DNA of 64,000 bases from Aspergillus flavus (GCF_009017415.1 NC_092408.1:4340001-4404000), one strand, 5' to 3'. Shown: positions 42,057-54,787, numbered from the stretch's first letter. Numbers and translations are program-made. The notes: generated by a model not told the origin, from the letters alone.

Positions 42057-43780
42057 TTTGATGGTCGGAAAAGATTGTAAGTGGAAGCAAGTAAGTTCCC
42101 AGCGACGATACGCGACGGAGTCGAAATGAGCGGATGAGATGCAAAGGAGTGTCTGAGGTTGGTCAGTGAACTGCTCTCAATGCTAGCCAGCCAAGGGGAG
42201 CAATATGCTTATATCATGGCTGATAATTCATACCGGAAATGCTCCGAGACATGACTCTTCGAAGAGGTCCCACCGAGATCTATTGCCAGCTATGGAAAGC
42301 TATTGCGGTGAAACGCCCGATAACGGAAAGAGAATAGATCCAAAACAACAAGAAATGGAGGAGAGACATGCCAAGACATAATTCCAATACAGGGCGCTGT
42401 ACTTCGGAGTACTCGATGAAGAGGCACTTTGGAAATGAAGGTCAGAGAAAGAAACGTCTGTTCTGAGACAAGCAGTGTCAACATAGGGTTAGCAACGGGC
42501 GTCCCTGTTGTGGTAGGTGAGCAATGATCTGTGATATGTGGACCGTTTTTACTCAGAAGTGATTCTTCATCAAAAGAGGTAAGGCTAGCTGACAGTCTGT
42601 ATATCAGTGGGAAGGTATATTATGATCAAGACGACTATCAGATGTTGCTTGATTTCGAGGCCAGCAGGCGTTGACGTGACGTGCAGGCCAATCAGTCTGC
42701 AATTGTTAGTTCCTACTCCTATATGTGGTATTCAAAAGTAGTAGTCTTCCATGCAGAACTCGGGTATACCATATGTCCACCGCAGGACCATCACTAAAAG
42801 ATTACTATCTCCGTCGCGGTCAAGAATTCTGAAGTCCTGAATAGTTAACTAGAATCCAGTCGGGCCACAGAGACAGATCTACATGCCTTAGACCCCATTA
42901 TCCAGTAATGTGGTCTCTTAGCTTCGGGTTTATGCGCAGAAAGTTTGATTTCTGGAGCGCTGGCTCGGGGCTAGATCTTGTTCCTCGCTTTTCTCCAGTC
43001 GTTACTATGGGAGTGTGGGTCTTATCATGACAATTATAGGGAGTTACTAAAGGACCACTTAATAAACATAGATCGGAAGGCTAGCCTCATATATCCCATG
43101 CAGTTGTGGACTGTCCCTTCGAGCATGTTACCAACAGCAGATTATGTTTTACTTGGACCATTCTCACTGGGAGCAAGCCTGAGACATGGTCCATCGGGTA
43201 AAGCCATACAAGCATATCAACCCTTGAGAAATCTATATCCGGGTACGACTAAGCTCCACAGTGGGTTTGGCTTGCAAATTGTAAGGGGTCGATCAGGAAC
43301 AATGACCCACTTCCTGGTCTCAGGATGACTGTGGCTTGTCCAGACCGTGGACTTTCGCAAATTCCATGAATCCGGCCCTATAGCTACGTTTGTGGTGTTT
43401 TTTCCGGTGGCACCTTGGGGCTGATTGACCGTTTTCCTCCTATTAACCGAGTTGATGCTTTCAAGTCCCTTGGGGGCAAAGGAGGGACTCTCCTTTAAGT
43501 TTTTATAATTTCGGACTTTTGTGAGATTTTAGTTGATTAATAAATGTAGTCAATGTGCTTCACTCCTGGGAAACGATGGCAATGCCGGTCAGGAACTGGT
43601 TGGAGTATTCAAGTTGCTATCGCAATACGGAGTCGTATTTAAAGCAAAACATTTGTGGAAGATCTGAAGGTGCTGATGTTTGAAGGTCTACATCATACTG
43701 ACTATCTACAAACTTTTGTCTAAATGAATGGAAAGAAACCAATCGATTTTATTTCCTAGATTAAAAGCTAAGGAAGACAC
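42057..43780. other. Intergenic region, 1.7 kb
   Basis: Holds the promoter of the repeat-protein gene and the downstream region of the GH105 gene. One open frame (42978-43328, plus) has no family likeness and is not called. Confidence 0.55.
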
Positions 43781-45329
43781 TTAATTTCCAGACACATTGG
43801 TGGCACGCTCGTGCTCCACGCTGGCGAGAATAAAGGAGGAAGTGCCATGCAAACTGTTGTAGAGGAGGGGCTGATGGACGTAATACTAATGTTGTTTGAC
43901 CCGTTAGCTGGATAATAATCAGGAGATTTCGTGTCACATAGGAAACATACCTCATAGGTTGCATTCGAGCTCAGACTACAAACCGATACCGTGCCATTAT
44001 ACCCCAGTGTCCCATTCTTGTTGTCGACCACGAAGTCCTGCAAAAGATGGCTATAGCATTTGCTTGCGAGAGATGCGGGTAGCAGAGCTTCCTCTGGGAT
44101 GCCGTGCAAAAGGCCCAGTCGCGCACCTTTGTAGAGCGCATACGTGAACATCGCTGATCCACTGGACTCGATGTAATTTCCCTTTCTGTTCGGATCCGTC
44201 ATAACCTGCCACCAGCAACCAGTCTCCGGATCAGCCGCCGCCATGACTGCATTAGAAAGCGCAACAAATTGTTGGTGCACATGATTCCACTGCTCCTGAT
44301 TGAGGACACCTTGCTGGCGTGAGATCTCCAGAATATCTACCAAGGCCATCATATACCAGCCCAAAGAGCGAATCCACACAATTGGGCTTCCACCCGTGGC
44401 CGGATTCGCCCAGACCGCTGTTTTTGATGCGTCATACCCGTGTACCAGTAGGCCGGTGTTGTTCTGATGACAATGGGACCAAAGGAGGTCGAGTTGATAA
44501 ACAAGATCCTTTCCTACCGCACTACTATTCTCGGCGGCGAACCTGGCCGTGTAGGTAGAATAGAAGGGAATGAGCGAGTACATGCCGTCAAGATAACTCC
44601 AGTTTGGGTATTTGAAATACCAGTACCCCCCTGTACATTGATTAGCCTCTTGAGAATGAACAATGTATAGTGATAAGTTATCACGTATCGTCGCGATTGA
44701 CGTGTTGTCTACTCCTTCGCCCTTTCCTACTCTTTGATTATCTACGTACCATATTTGTTCTTGGGTTGCAGGTAGATGGACTGCTGCAATGCATCCAGCG
44801 CCGCTTTATAAGTTTCGTTATCCGTTCGCTCATATCTATCTTTTGTGAGCATCAGACGATTTTAGAGAGAAGAGGACTATCTGCGCGAGGCATAATCCTG
44901 GCTGGAGTCTATCTAGTGAACTTACTGGTAAAATAGCCCATTGCCATCAGAGAATCGATCAAGAGGATACTGAGTATCCTTGGTGGCATTGAGAAGCCAA
45001 GGAGTGACGCTCTGCGTACTCTCTTCGAGGTAGGCATCCCAATCGGCCTGTGCGCATGCGTTTTCCGGAGACCCGTAGTACTCTTTTAGTTGTAAAATTG
45101 CGTTTTGAAAAACACCGATCTGAAGAAAGGTTGACGCTTCTGGTGTTGTTCCTGAAGGCAAGACGGCTTGTCCGCGAGAGATGACACTGTCGGCCATCCA
45201 GGCTGAGTAAGGACGCGTGTCCGCATTGCAGGACGGCGGTGATGGTACTGCTGCTCCATGGGAAGAGAGCAGCAGTGGTAAGAGTACGGAAGACAATATT
45301 GTTGCTTTAAACCTAGCCATGGTAGCCAT
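43781..45329 (-). CDS. GH105 unsaturated rhamnogalacturonyl hydrolase-like enzyme, secreted
   Basis: Four exons on the minus strand, 44926-45329, 44750-44835, 43951-44630 and 43781-43885, give 424 residues in frame (FYQ|YERTDNETY, KYG|GYWYFKYP, ATYE|YYVHQP). The ATG at 45329 opens a signal peptide (ARFKATILSSVLLPLLLSSHGA); a second in-frame ATG lies nine bases on. GH105 enzymes have an alpha6/alpha6 barrel and remove the unsaturated galacturonyl residue left by rhamnogalacturonan lyases. Visible family features are WSYLDGMYSLIPFYSTYTARF with the catalytic-type Asp, LLVHGYDASKTAVWANPATGGSPIVWIRSLGWYMMALVD, and NYIESSGSAMFTYAL. NxT/NxS sites are frequent, as expected of a secreted protein. It neighbours a sugar transporter and two glycosidases, which supports a role in pectin side-chain use. 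Confidence 0.9.
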
Positions 45330-45670
45330 GGTAGCCAAAACTATTGAACATGTAGTTTGAGTTTACTTGAAGAGGTTGGACGCGAAAATTGGAATCCAGG
45401 GGTTAGGGCTGATCTTTGCCGGATTGGGAATCTTATCGGACTCACGATACGACACGTCTGGTCGGAAATAAACAATATGCAGGCATTGGCCCTCGACATT
45501 ATGCTTAATCCGAAGAAGGCGCGATCTGCTATAACGCCAACGAGCAAGTTGGTACGACAGAAATAGAAATAGAAAGACAATCCAATCTTCGAAACACATA
45601 TTCCAGTCAATACTGCCAGATCAGCTCTCACACTAAATAAGTATCCCACATATCTGCGACAATGCGACGC
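45330..45670. other. Short spacer between GH105 gene and transporter gene
   Basis: 341 bases in head-to-tail arrangement, containing the GH105 promoter and the transporter 3' end. Confidence 0.6.
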
Positions 45671-47487
45671 TCAGCTATCCCTTTCCCTCCTGATCTGGAC
45701 AAGACGCTGGGTAGCGGTTTCTGTTTTATGGAATCGCCATGGCTTAATCTTCCTCTCAAATAATTCGTCCAACTCAGCGGCAGAGCGACTAAGTCAAAAT
45801 ATATTTAGCATACCCGGGCTTCTACACAGAGATCACATTTCAAATACACCGAGGACTTACCCAGAAGTCTCTGGAATCAAAAACCACATTCCCAGGGTAA
45901 ATGGAAAACCGACCCCGGCGTAGAACCAACCTGTTTTCAGGCCCCAGTCCCACTTGTTGACGTTGGTCATATATGGAACCAGGTTGCTCATCACCACACC
46001 TACGACGCATGTTACAGCTGCACCAAATCCAGCTGTGTAGGGTCGAAGTCTCTGGGATGAGATCTCGCCAATATAACCCCAGCCTGTTGCGCCGTTCGCA
46101 GCTAGGCCGACATCTATACGAAGAGCTATTAGTGAAAGGTTGTATGGAATAACGCTGTCTGGGCTTACTCCAAAGGCAGGCAAAGAACACAAAAGCATAA
46201 GTTGACCCATTGCTCTGGGGGACAACGCCGATGATGCCGATAGCCACACAAGCGAGCCACGACAGCGTGGTGCCGCCACAGGCCAGCCATCGTCTACCCA
46301 GGCGGTCGGCTATAGCCACGAGGATCAGAACTGTGGCAATTTGGATTGATGTAGTAATGACTTTGATCTTGAAGGGGTCACTCAGTCCAGCCTGCTGGAA
46401 GAAGTACGTCCCAAATGTACCGAACAGGGTCAACCCGATGAGCTGTTGCGTGGTGTTCGTCCACAAAGTGATAACAGTTCGTACTCCATCTGTCCCACGG
46501 AATATAGAGTACCACTTCTCTCTTCGCTGCTCAGCTGCTATGGCTCGTTCGTGCTCAACTGCGAGGGACAAGACACTAAGTTGTTGATCCACGTTGAAGC
46601 CCGGTACCCCGCGATATAAGCGCAAGAGTTCCTTTCTGGCACGATCAGCTTTGCCAGCATCGATACACCAAGCGGGGGACTCAGGGACGAGAATGTATAT
46701 CAGGAACATCAAACCAATCTGGGCCCATTGGGTATAAACGGGCGTCAGGTAGTTCATCGGATGGTCCTGGGCCAAATGCTGCAGGGCAACTTGTGCAAAG
46801 AAGGAACCAAGTGACCACCAAAAGCTGTAGCACATCAACAGACCACCGCGTATACGATTCGGTGCGACCTCAGCGATGTAAGCTGGCACCGTCGACTGCA
46901 GGCATCCGACACCAATCCCAGCAAGTAGTTTGCCGACTAGCCATGCTTGCCACGACCTCGCCAGACTTTCTGCCAGCACGCTACACACGAGGATCACCCA
47001 GAATGTGTACATCGCCGGCTTCCTACCGTAACTACTTGACAGGAACGGTAGTGAAACCATCCCGACGATTTGACCGCAGGACATAATGGAGCTCCATCCG
47101 GCAAGAATCGGGGATGCCAAAGCGGGCTTTCCGTCCTTTCCAATTTCAGTCGCAAACCGCGCGACGAATCCTTGGTTCGCAATAATGCTGGCGTTGATTC
47201 TAGTATCAGCTGTTAGTTCACGGGACACATATACCCTCGGGGTTCTCAGCTTTAACTGACCCAACCTGATATCCATCAGTAGCAGCGCTGAAGGCCATAG
47301 CGAAGCACACAATTGTGCAAAGTTTGAAGGTTTTGATTGTTTCCCAGATTCCCAGATCCTCGTATCCCGACACAGCTTGGCCTTTTGTTGCAGCATCCAG
47401 TGTAGCTTCCAAGGGCTTGACTACCCCCTCGTCTGTCATTTCGACGTGTTCAGCCGAAGGCTTCGACTGTCTATGGTCTCCTCGCAT
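45671..47487 (-). CDS. MFS sugar transporter of the glycosidase cluster
   Basis: Four exons on the minus strand, 47261-47487, 46169-47199, 45861-46113 and 45671-45788, give 542 residues; joins are GYQV|GINASIIANQG, CLW|NVGLAANG and PETSG|RSAAELDELF. I use the ATG at 47487, as the frame above it opens with GTG. Sugar-porter family of the plasma membrane, nearest in wording to fungal alpha-glucoside/maltose-type permeases (FAMAFSAATDGYQV then INASIIANQGFV). Signatures are SSSYGRKPAMY, LVGKLLAGIGVGCLQSTVPAYIAEVAPNRIRGG, PESPAWCIDAGKADRARKEL, DRLGRRWLACGG and, in the last exon, ELDELFERKIKPWRF. It sits between GH105 and GH1/GH78 genes. Because those last two lack signal peptides, this permease probably brings an intact rhamnosyl-glucoside or oligosaccharide into the cell. 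Confidence 0.92.
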
Positions 47488-48784
47488 TGTTGTCACGGCA
47501 CTGATGAAAACAACTCATATGGTAGGAAGAAAGACGATACCAATATGAAGGAGGGAAATGAGCTCTAACTGACCCGTGCCCTTGAGAGCGTAAAGGCATT
47601 GCATTGTGGCTTGACCATACCTTCCGGGGTAATCACGAGGAGACCTCCTCCTCCAAGAACCGAGTATAACTCGTTATGATTAGCACCAGGGGCGAGTATA
47701 GCCGAGGCTGACAGTCAGCCAAACCCCCTGGAAAGATGGGCAGGTCTGTGTTCCTTTCGCTCGGTCTCATATACCCCGTAAATCGAAGCAACGAAGTCAA
47801 ATCTTATGCTTGATCAAGTCGTCCAACATTCCAGGGAACAAGTGTTGGTCACACTATCATCGGACCTCGCGGCAACCTACGATATTGCATGACCAGCCGG
47901 ACCATCATAGCCCGAGAACAGGCAATGGAAAAGTCAAAGCCAATCTGCGGGGTAATCAAATCTGGGGTACAGGGAACTACTAGCGATGTTTTTGCCGGTT
48001 CATAAAGACCAAAGAGACTAAATCCAATCCAACTAGCTCGTCTCTTGGTTCGGATAGCCTCAATGGGAAACTGCGCGTTTCTTCGCAATTGCCATAGCGG
48101 AGGATTCTGTATGAATGGTCGTGTTTCCGAGTGTTTATATGAGTGACTGGGTATATATCAAACTGCAAATGGTTGGATGAACAATTCAGCCCACAATGGT
48201 CGTTCCGCATGCAGTGTGCTATGTGCTATTATATCACCAAACATTGGCTTTCAAACAACAGAAAAGTGCTATACTACTTTGCATATAGTGTGACAGGCCT
48301 AGAACCACTTTCCAAGCATCCACATTAAACTGTCTAGCCCGGGTAGTTGGAACAGAGGATATCCAAGCACTAACATAGGACCGGTTGGGCTTCGTAAACC
48401 ATACCAATTCGGGAAAGAAGCACGATTCGATCTACGGGTATCCCGTATCTTAGCAACCTACATTAAGCCGGGAGAGTCGGAATGGGCAGTCTGAACCATT
48501 TATCCAATTCCCATTGGAGAATGTTGCCTGCATCGGGGTTACCAATAGGCGTGGGGGACCCCTAGTCGAGGCTAACTTCTGATATCCTTGCTACTAAAAT
48601 ACGCAATACGCATTGAGAGACCAACTCTGGCTTTTGGCAACGGAAGCCCGAGAAATGTGGAGGTCCGAGATCTTTCTTACACTTTGGCTAGGCATTTATC
48701 AATTAAGGCAGAGCAGCTTGGACAGTAAAGTTATTGCATAATATTCTCACGGTAGAAGTCTGTTATGGTAGATCCATCAATCCC
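47488..48784. other. Intergenic region, 1.3 kb
   Basis: Upstream of the transporter gene and downstream of the GH1 gene. No gene or strong element seen; short frames are unsupported. Confidence 0.55.
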
Positions 48785-50357
48785 CTATCTAAGGCTTGTT
48801 GCCCTCCGTTTATTGAAACTGTGATGTAAATACTTTGCCGACTGTTTAGGTGTGCGAACCAAGGTTGTGAAATCGACGTGCGTGATTCCATACCGAGGAC
48901 CATATCCAGCAGACCATTCTGTATCAAGAGACGTTAGAAGGTGTCGTTGGACACAAGGGAATAGACGTACCAAAATTATCCATCAATGACCAGACGTAGT
49001 AGCCCTCAACCTTGACCCCATCATCATAAATGGCCCGGGAAATAGCATCTAGATACAACCCGAAGTACCGAATGCGGAACTGGTCGTCTAGGGCCTGCTC
49101 CTTCGTCATCTGACTTTCACCTGGACAAGGACATCCATTCTCCGTGACTACGATTGGTCGACGATAGCGATCCCAGACCCAGTTCAGCAACTTGCGGAAG
49201 CCCGCTGGTGTCACTCGCAGCCAGGACATGCCAGAAAGAGGCCCCATGGTCTTCCCCTCGCTGTTAGTGGGCCCTTCCTCCACATTACCGGTGCAGTCAT
49301 CCTCCGCGGGTGGGTCAGGTAGGGCTCGTGCGTATTTTGTCGTGTAATGGTTCATACCATAGAACGAGTTGATTGGGGCAGACCGGCGGAGGAGGTCCAG
49401 CTCTTCTGATGTGAACTCAGGCAGACGACTGCCAAGCTGAGCTCGCATGGGCGCTGGATAATCCTTTCCCAGGAAGATGGGGTCACCGAACCAACCAATG
49501 TAAAACTCCAAGCGACGCTGGGCAGCCAACCAATGTTCTTCGCTGCCAGCATCCCACGGCTCATAATAGTGGCCATTCAGGACGATCGAAATATCCCCTT
49601 TCTGTGTGGGTTGAAAGTCCGTCGCGTAGGCCTGCACAGCAGCTGTATGAGCAAGGATGATGGTGTGACCGACACGCCATGGCTCAGTTCGGGAATCACC
49701 ACCTGTTGCACTGCTGCGGCCAGGAGCCAGTACCCCACTATGGTGACCAAAAATTGCAATAATGTAGGGCTCATTGAACGTGATCCATCTTTTGACTCGA
49801 TCACCGAACCGAGAGAAACACAATCGTGCAAAATGTTCGAAATCCGCTCGAAACTCGGTCGTATCTAAGAACGCCCCATAGCGATCGTAGAGCCCTTGCG
49901 GTACATCCCAGTGATAGAGTGTCACAACAGGCTCAATATTGTGCTCCAAGAGACAGTCAATGAGATTGTTGTAGAATGCGATTCCTTTCTCGTTGATTGG
50001 GTCGCCACGCCCGCCTAAAGGGAGAATTCTGGCCCAGGCGATCGAGAAGCGATACACGTCCACGCCGTATGAGGCCATCAGTACAACATCTTCCGCCATG
50101 CGATTGTAGTGGTCACAGGCAATGTCTCCATTTTCCCCGTTCGTGCGAGATGGGTCAAGGTGAGTGAAGGTATCCCAGATGGATTTGCCCTTGCCGTCCT
50201 GGAAGGCGCCGCCTTCAACCTGATACGCAGCTGTAGCAGTACCCCAGGTAAAGGTTGGAGGCAGGGGCAACTCTTCTACAGCAGGGAGACGGTCTTTACA
50301 TGATTGGTCGACATCCTGGAGGATGTCGTCCCCGGCCTTGAACATATTCACGTTCAT
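48785..50357 (-). CDS. GH1 beta-glucosidase, cytosolic
   Basis: Two exons on the minus strand, 48971-50357 and 48785-48918, joined [14 protein letters not shown] across a 52-nt intron, give 506 residues. It has the TIM-barrel GH1 fold: [27 protein letters not shown] at the N-terminus, acid/base glutamate in WITFNEPY near residue 192, [14 protein letters not shown], nucleophile glutamate in [10 protein letters not shown] near residue 404, and [28 protein letters not shown] at the end. There is no signal peptide, so hydrolysis of beta-glucosides should happen inside the cell. It is transcribed divergently from the GH78 rhamnosidase, from which 397 bases separate it. Together they could remove rhamnose and then glucose from rutinose-type sugars or flavonoid glycosides; that is inference from context. 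Confidence 0.95.
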
Positions 50358-50754
50358 ACTGGCTGCTAGTTCGTAATAAATCAGATGGAATCCAGATATA
50401 GCGCACGTCTTCTGAAATGTGCCAGGCGTTTATATACCTGTCACCGTAGCAGGGAAGGGAAAAGAGAAAGACGAGTTCCCTTAGCAAAGGGAGTGGAGAT
50501 CAACCAAGTCACGGAAATAATAATGCTTGTCCAGCAGCCATTGATGGAGGCATCTTCAGCCAAACATAGCGCAACAAAAGGACATGGTGTCCGTGACGGG
50601 GTATGATAGTCCCACCTGGCTCGGAGTATTTCGCTCATCGTAAACCCGAGCTGATAAAGGCTCCGTCATGTACCTCGAAGTTCGAAATTCCAGGTGACAT
50701 CTAACAATCTATTATTCTCTGCCCTTTCACCAACAGTTATATCAAGCCGTTAAA
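50358..50754. promoter_or_regulatory. Divergent promoter of GH1 and GH78 genes
   Basis: The 397-bp region serves both genes. It contains the inverted pair GCTCGG (50619-50624) and CCGAGC (50646-50651), 21 bases apart, about 100 bases before the GH78 start. This is a possible site for a dimeric Zn2Cys6 regulator; it has not been matched to a known factor. Confidence 0.45.
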
Positions 50755-53496
50755 ATGGCCTTAGTGACTAATGTTCAGTTCGAGCACTACCACCCTCCTA
50801 ATACTCTTGGAGTCCAGGAGAGGAATCCCCGCGTCTCGTGGAGTTTCAAGAATACTCCCAGAAATTTTCGACAAGAGGGTTACGAAATTGAGATACTCGA
50901 CTCTGAGCACACTGTCCTCTCAACTGCTAAACGAACTTCGCAGCAGTCTTACTTAGTCCCATGGCCGTCTGACCAACCCCTAAAATCGCGCCAGAAAATT
51001 TCCCTTCGAGTCAAGGTGTGGGATGGAGAGGGTTATATCTCACCATGGAGTGAAGAGGCCTATCTCGAGACGGGCCTCCTGGAGCGAAGCGATTGGCAGT
51101 GTGAGCGTATTGCCGCCCCTTGGGGACTTGAAACCACCGGTCCCGCCCCGGAAGATTTGTACAGAAAAGAATTCTCCCTCACTGGACCTGTCCGCCAATC
51201 CCGCCTGTATGTTACTGCGCAGGGTGTTTATGAGGCGGAGATTAATGGTCAGCGAGTGGGTGACTACTTCATGGCTCCTGGCTGGACTACCTACGACGGA
51301 CGATTGCAATATCAGACCTACGATGTCACGTCTATGCTTTCAGCCGATACAAATTGTATCGGGGTTCGCGTCGCGGAGGGCTGGTTTTGTGGCCGTATTG
51401 GATTCGAAGGGGGACATCGCAACATTTGGGGTCCTCACACGGCGCTGATGGCCCAACTTGAGGTCACTTACATCGATGGAAGCGTTGATACTATCTCGTC
51501 CGACCGCTCATGGGTTGTCACGACAGGACCTATTCGACTGGCCGAAATATACGACGGCGAAAAATATGACGCCACTCGAGAAATCCCCTGTTGGTCATCT
51601 CCGGCCATGGCCTTGCCAACTGCCTGGGAGCCAGTCCTCCTTATGGATCCACTGCCCGACTCGGTCGAACTTACTGCTGGGTTTAGTGAGCCTGTCCGGA
51701 GGACTGAAGTCATTCAGCCCATCCAGAAGGTTGTTACACCTTCGGGCAAGATAATACTTGATTTTGGTCAGAACTTAGTCGGCTATGTCAGACTTAAGAA
51801 TATCAAAGGCCCTCGCGGTCACATTGTAAGGTTGTCGCATGCGGAAGTCCTAGAACATAAAGAGCTGGGAACCAGGCCACTCCGCATCTGCCAGGCGATC
51901 GATCAGTATACACTGAAGGGAGACTCTCAAGGAGAGCATTACGAGCCCCGGTTCACGTTCCACGGATTTCGGTACGTGCAGATTGATGGATGGAGAGGGG
52001 ACTTGGACTTGGAGACATCTGTGGAAGCCGTTGTCTGCCATACAGATATGAAGCAAGTCGGTACATTCTCATGCTCTGAGTCGCTTTTGAATCAGCTTTA
52101 CAAGAATGTCTGCTGGGGTATGAGAGGCAATTTCCTGTCGGTGCCGACCGACTGCCCTCAACGTGATGAACGGCTTGGTTGGTCTGGGGACCTGGCGTTG
52201 TTTGCCCCGACGGCAACCCTAATTTACGACTGCTTCAATATGCTTCGGAACTGGCTAGTTGACGTAGAATATGATCAAAATATTCTAGGAGGGGTTCCAG
52301 CGATGGTAACTCCCAATGCCACACTCCCAGATCCAATATGGTGCAGGCGTATACCATGCGCTATTTGGCATGACGTTACTATCCTGGCACCATGGGCTCT
52401 TTATGAGGAAACAGGAGACGAGAGTATTTTGGTGCAACAGTACGCGAGTATGATGACTTGGCTGAAGCGGTTGCCCCGAAACCAAACTGGTTCGACTCAC
52501 CTGTGGGATACAACCATTTTCCAACTCGGTGTGCGTATAGTAGTTCGGCGCTTCCAGCTACAAGAATGGCTTGCTGACTATTTACTATAGGATTGGCTGG
52601 ACCCTGCTGCGCCACCAGACGCCCCATGGAAGGGTGCCACCGATGCAAAATTGGTTGCCAATGCTTTCCTAATCCGCAGTTTAGACTATATGTCACGAAT
52701 TGCTGGTATCCTAGGGAAAGACGATGACCGTGGGCAGTTTGCAGCAGAGTTGAAAGAGGTGTGGAAAGAGTTTCAAGATGAATATGTCACTCCCAACGGT
52801 CGCATCGCTTCAGACTCCCAAACCGCATACGCACTCGCGATTTGCTTTGATCTGCTAACGCCCAACCAGCGAGTCCATGCTGGCAACCGACTAGTAGAGC
52901 TAGTCCGGAAAAATGAATTTAAGATAGGTACCGGTTTCGCGGGCACTCCATATTTGTGCGAAGCACTCACACTCACCGGACACGTTCAAGTCGCATACTC
53001 TATGCTTCTAGAAAAGAAATGTCCTTCGTGGCTTTATCCAGTAACAATGGGTGCCACCACGGTGTGGGAACGATGGGACAGCATGTTGCCAGACGGTAGC
53101 ATTAACCCCGGCGAAATGACCTCGTTCAACCACTATGCCTTTGGCGCCATTGCCAAGTTTCTCTTGGAGAGGATCGCAGGCTTACAGAGGCTCGAACCGG
53201 GTTGGAAACACTTCCGTGTAGCGCCATCTATCGGAGCAGAGCTTACTTATGCCTCTGCGTCTCATGCCACGCCGTATGGCCAAGCTTCGTGCTCGTGGGA
53301 AACAACCCAAGTCGAGGAAGGTCTGGATAAGATACAGTTGAGGGTTTCTGTGCCCCATGGGACAACTTGCGAGGTTGTATATCCAAGTGGATCCGGAGAG
53401 GAGACAGAGACTGTCGGATATGGTGAATGGTCATTCGAGGCAATCTTTAAGAGGGACTACGAGTGGCCAATCAAGCCTCTGCCACCCAAGTCTTAG
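50755..53496 (+). CDS. GH78 alpha-L-rhamnosidase, cytosolic
   Basis: Two exons, 50755-52530 and 52591-53496, join at FQLG|DWLDPAAPPDAPW and give 893 residues. Domains in order are the N-terminal beta-domains (NPRVSWSF, VWDGEGYISPWSEEAYLETGL), the carbohydrate-binding-like region (LYVTAQGVYEAEINGQRVGD, APGWTTYDGRLQYQTYD), the concanavalin-like part (DFGQNLVGYVRL, FTFHGFRYVQIDG), and the alpha6/alpha6 catalytic barrel. The barrel carries TDCPQRDERLGWSGD near residue 465, containing the general-acid Glu, and TTVWERWDSMLPDG near residue 750, containing the likely base Glu. A beta-sandwich C-terminus ends the protein. All expected acidic residues are present. No signal peptide is seen, so it acts in the cytosol on imported rhamnosides, with the divergent GH1 enzyme as partner. 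The length fits the family (850-950). Confidence 0.95.
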
Positions 53497-53701
53497 TATC
53501 TAAGAAGATGATTTTCAACCTAGGATGAAAAAATGTAACCATGCCTTCATTTAGGCATCATGGAGGAAATGTTCAACGTTTCTTACTTTTTTCGTTTTGG
53601 ATGGCTACAGTAAACTAAAATAGAGCAGTATAGGGCTTAACCATGCCTGTTCTGCCCTCTATATACGGCCGTTCATAATAATCGTCGTTACTTCAACATA
53701 A

Positions 53702-54244
53702 CTATGGAAGCGGCGGCATGCCGATGAACTGATCGGCTCCTTCGAGAGGACACATCCATTTTACACGTCCGAGTCTATAAATCTCCGCCTTCGGCCTGTG
53801 CCGATCCAGAAACTCAAGATCATCAAAAACCCCGGCCCGAAGGATAGTGATCTCCTCAGGAGTCCCCGACGCCGTGATCTTATGCCCGTAGATAGGCGTT
53901 CCTACAAATTCTCTTTAGTTTATATCTCCTTCAATTTCGGAACTCCAAATCACCCACCGCAGTCCGAACAGAAGTAGTTCTTGATATGATTCCCGCTATC
54001 GGCTCTTTTGGCCACTTCCTTAGGGCTGCCGGTAATCTTCAGGTCAGCCTTGTGGACCACGAAACTGTAGGTGAAGAGAGTCCCAGTCAGTTTGCGACAA
54101 TCATAGCAGTGGCATAATGCCTATATCACCCTTATTAGCTGTCAATTGGACTTGCTTTTGGGAGGTGAATATACTCACTGATATAAGTGGCTCGCCGTTA
54201 TACTCAACGCGAATCTTTCCGCAGAAGCAGCCGCCGACAACCAT
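53702..54244 (-). CDS. GFA/CENP-V family zinc protein
   Basis: Three small exons on the minus strand, 54179-54244, 53958-54120 and 53702-53901, give 142 residues; each open frame is too short to stand out, and the gene appears only after splicing. The protein opens MVVGGCFCGKIRVEYNGEPLIS, then ALCHCYDCRKLTGTLFTYSFVV and NYFCSDCGTPIYG. These are the CxC, CxxxxC and CxxC zinc ligands of the GFA fold, named from glutathione-dependent formaldehyde-activating enzyme. Fungal genomes carry many such proteins with unknown small-molecule substrates, so formaldehyde handling should not be assumed. It is soluble with no targeting signal. The gene is tail-to-tail with the GH78 gene, 205 bases apart. Confidence 0.88.
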
Positions 54245-54787
54245 GACGAGGAGCAAGCTTAGTACTATCTATGTATGGTATGAGATGTTACGAGAGGGAT
54301 ATTTAGCTTTGGAGCCGGTCGGGGTAGGAGGAATTAGTAATATTGATAGAATCTTAGTAAGAATATTATAAGTTGATGTTGAGTGTTGAGAATTATTTAA
54401 ATCCCAACACTTCCCGTGTCCGTAATTCGTCCTCAGTGAACCCCAACCACACACGAGATATCATGATATTCGTTTAAAATGCCTTTACATACGATATGAA
54501 ATGGTGCCTACGAAACTAGTCACTAGTATGAATCGAGTATAACTACTTAGACTCGATACTAATCTGCACCATTTTAAAAAGAGAAGATAACTAGGCTTGA
54601 CATTGTGTTGCATGTCCCTGGACATGGATAAGATCCAAAATCTAAAAATGTAATAAATGTCAACATATAGTTAGAAGGCAGAGAAAAGATATGGGAAATA
54701 CGCCGTCCACGCTTAGTGTAACATCGAGTTTATTTATAGAAGACCTGCAACAGCTGTCCGTCATACAACATGATCCAATATCCATAA
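54245..54787. other. Intergenic AT-rich spacer
   Basis: Upstream of the GFA gene and downstream of the F-box gene. ACTAGTCACTAGT at 54515-54527 is a small direct/inverted repeat. No gene seen. Confidence 0.5.

Noticed and set aside
41211..42080. Long plus-strand frame (289 residues) across the repeat-protein gene.
   Set aside because: It is the antisense shadow of the CNPAHPGSC repeats; the minus strand has the signal peptide, a clean intron and a GPI signal.
42978..43328. 116-residue plus-strand frame.
   Set aside because: No likeness, signal or regulatory context.
45671..53496. A secondary-metabolite cluster reading of the transporter and enzyme block.
   Set aside because: No polyketide synthase, peptide synthetase, terpene synthase or P450 is present; the enzymes are catabolic glycosidases.
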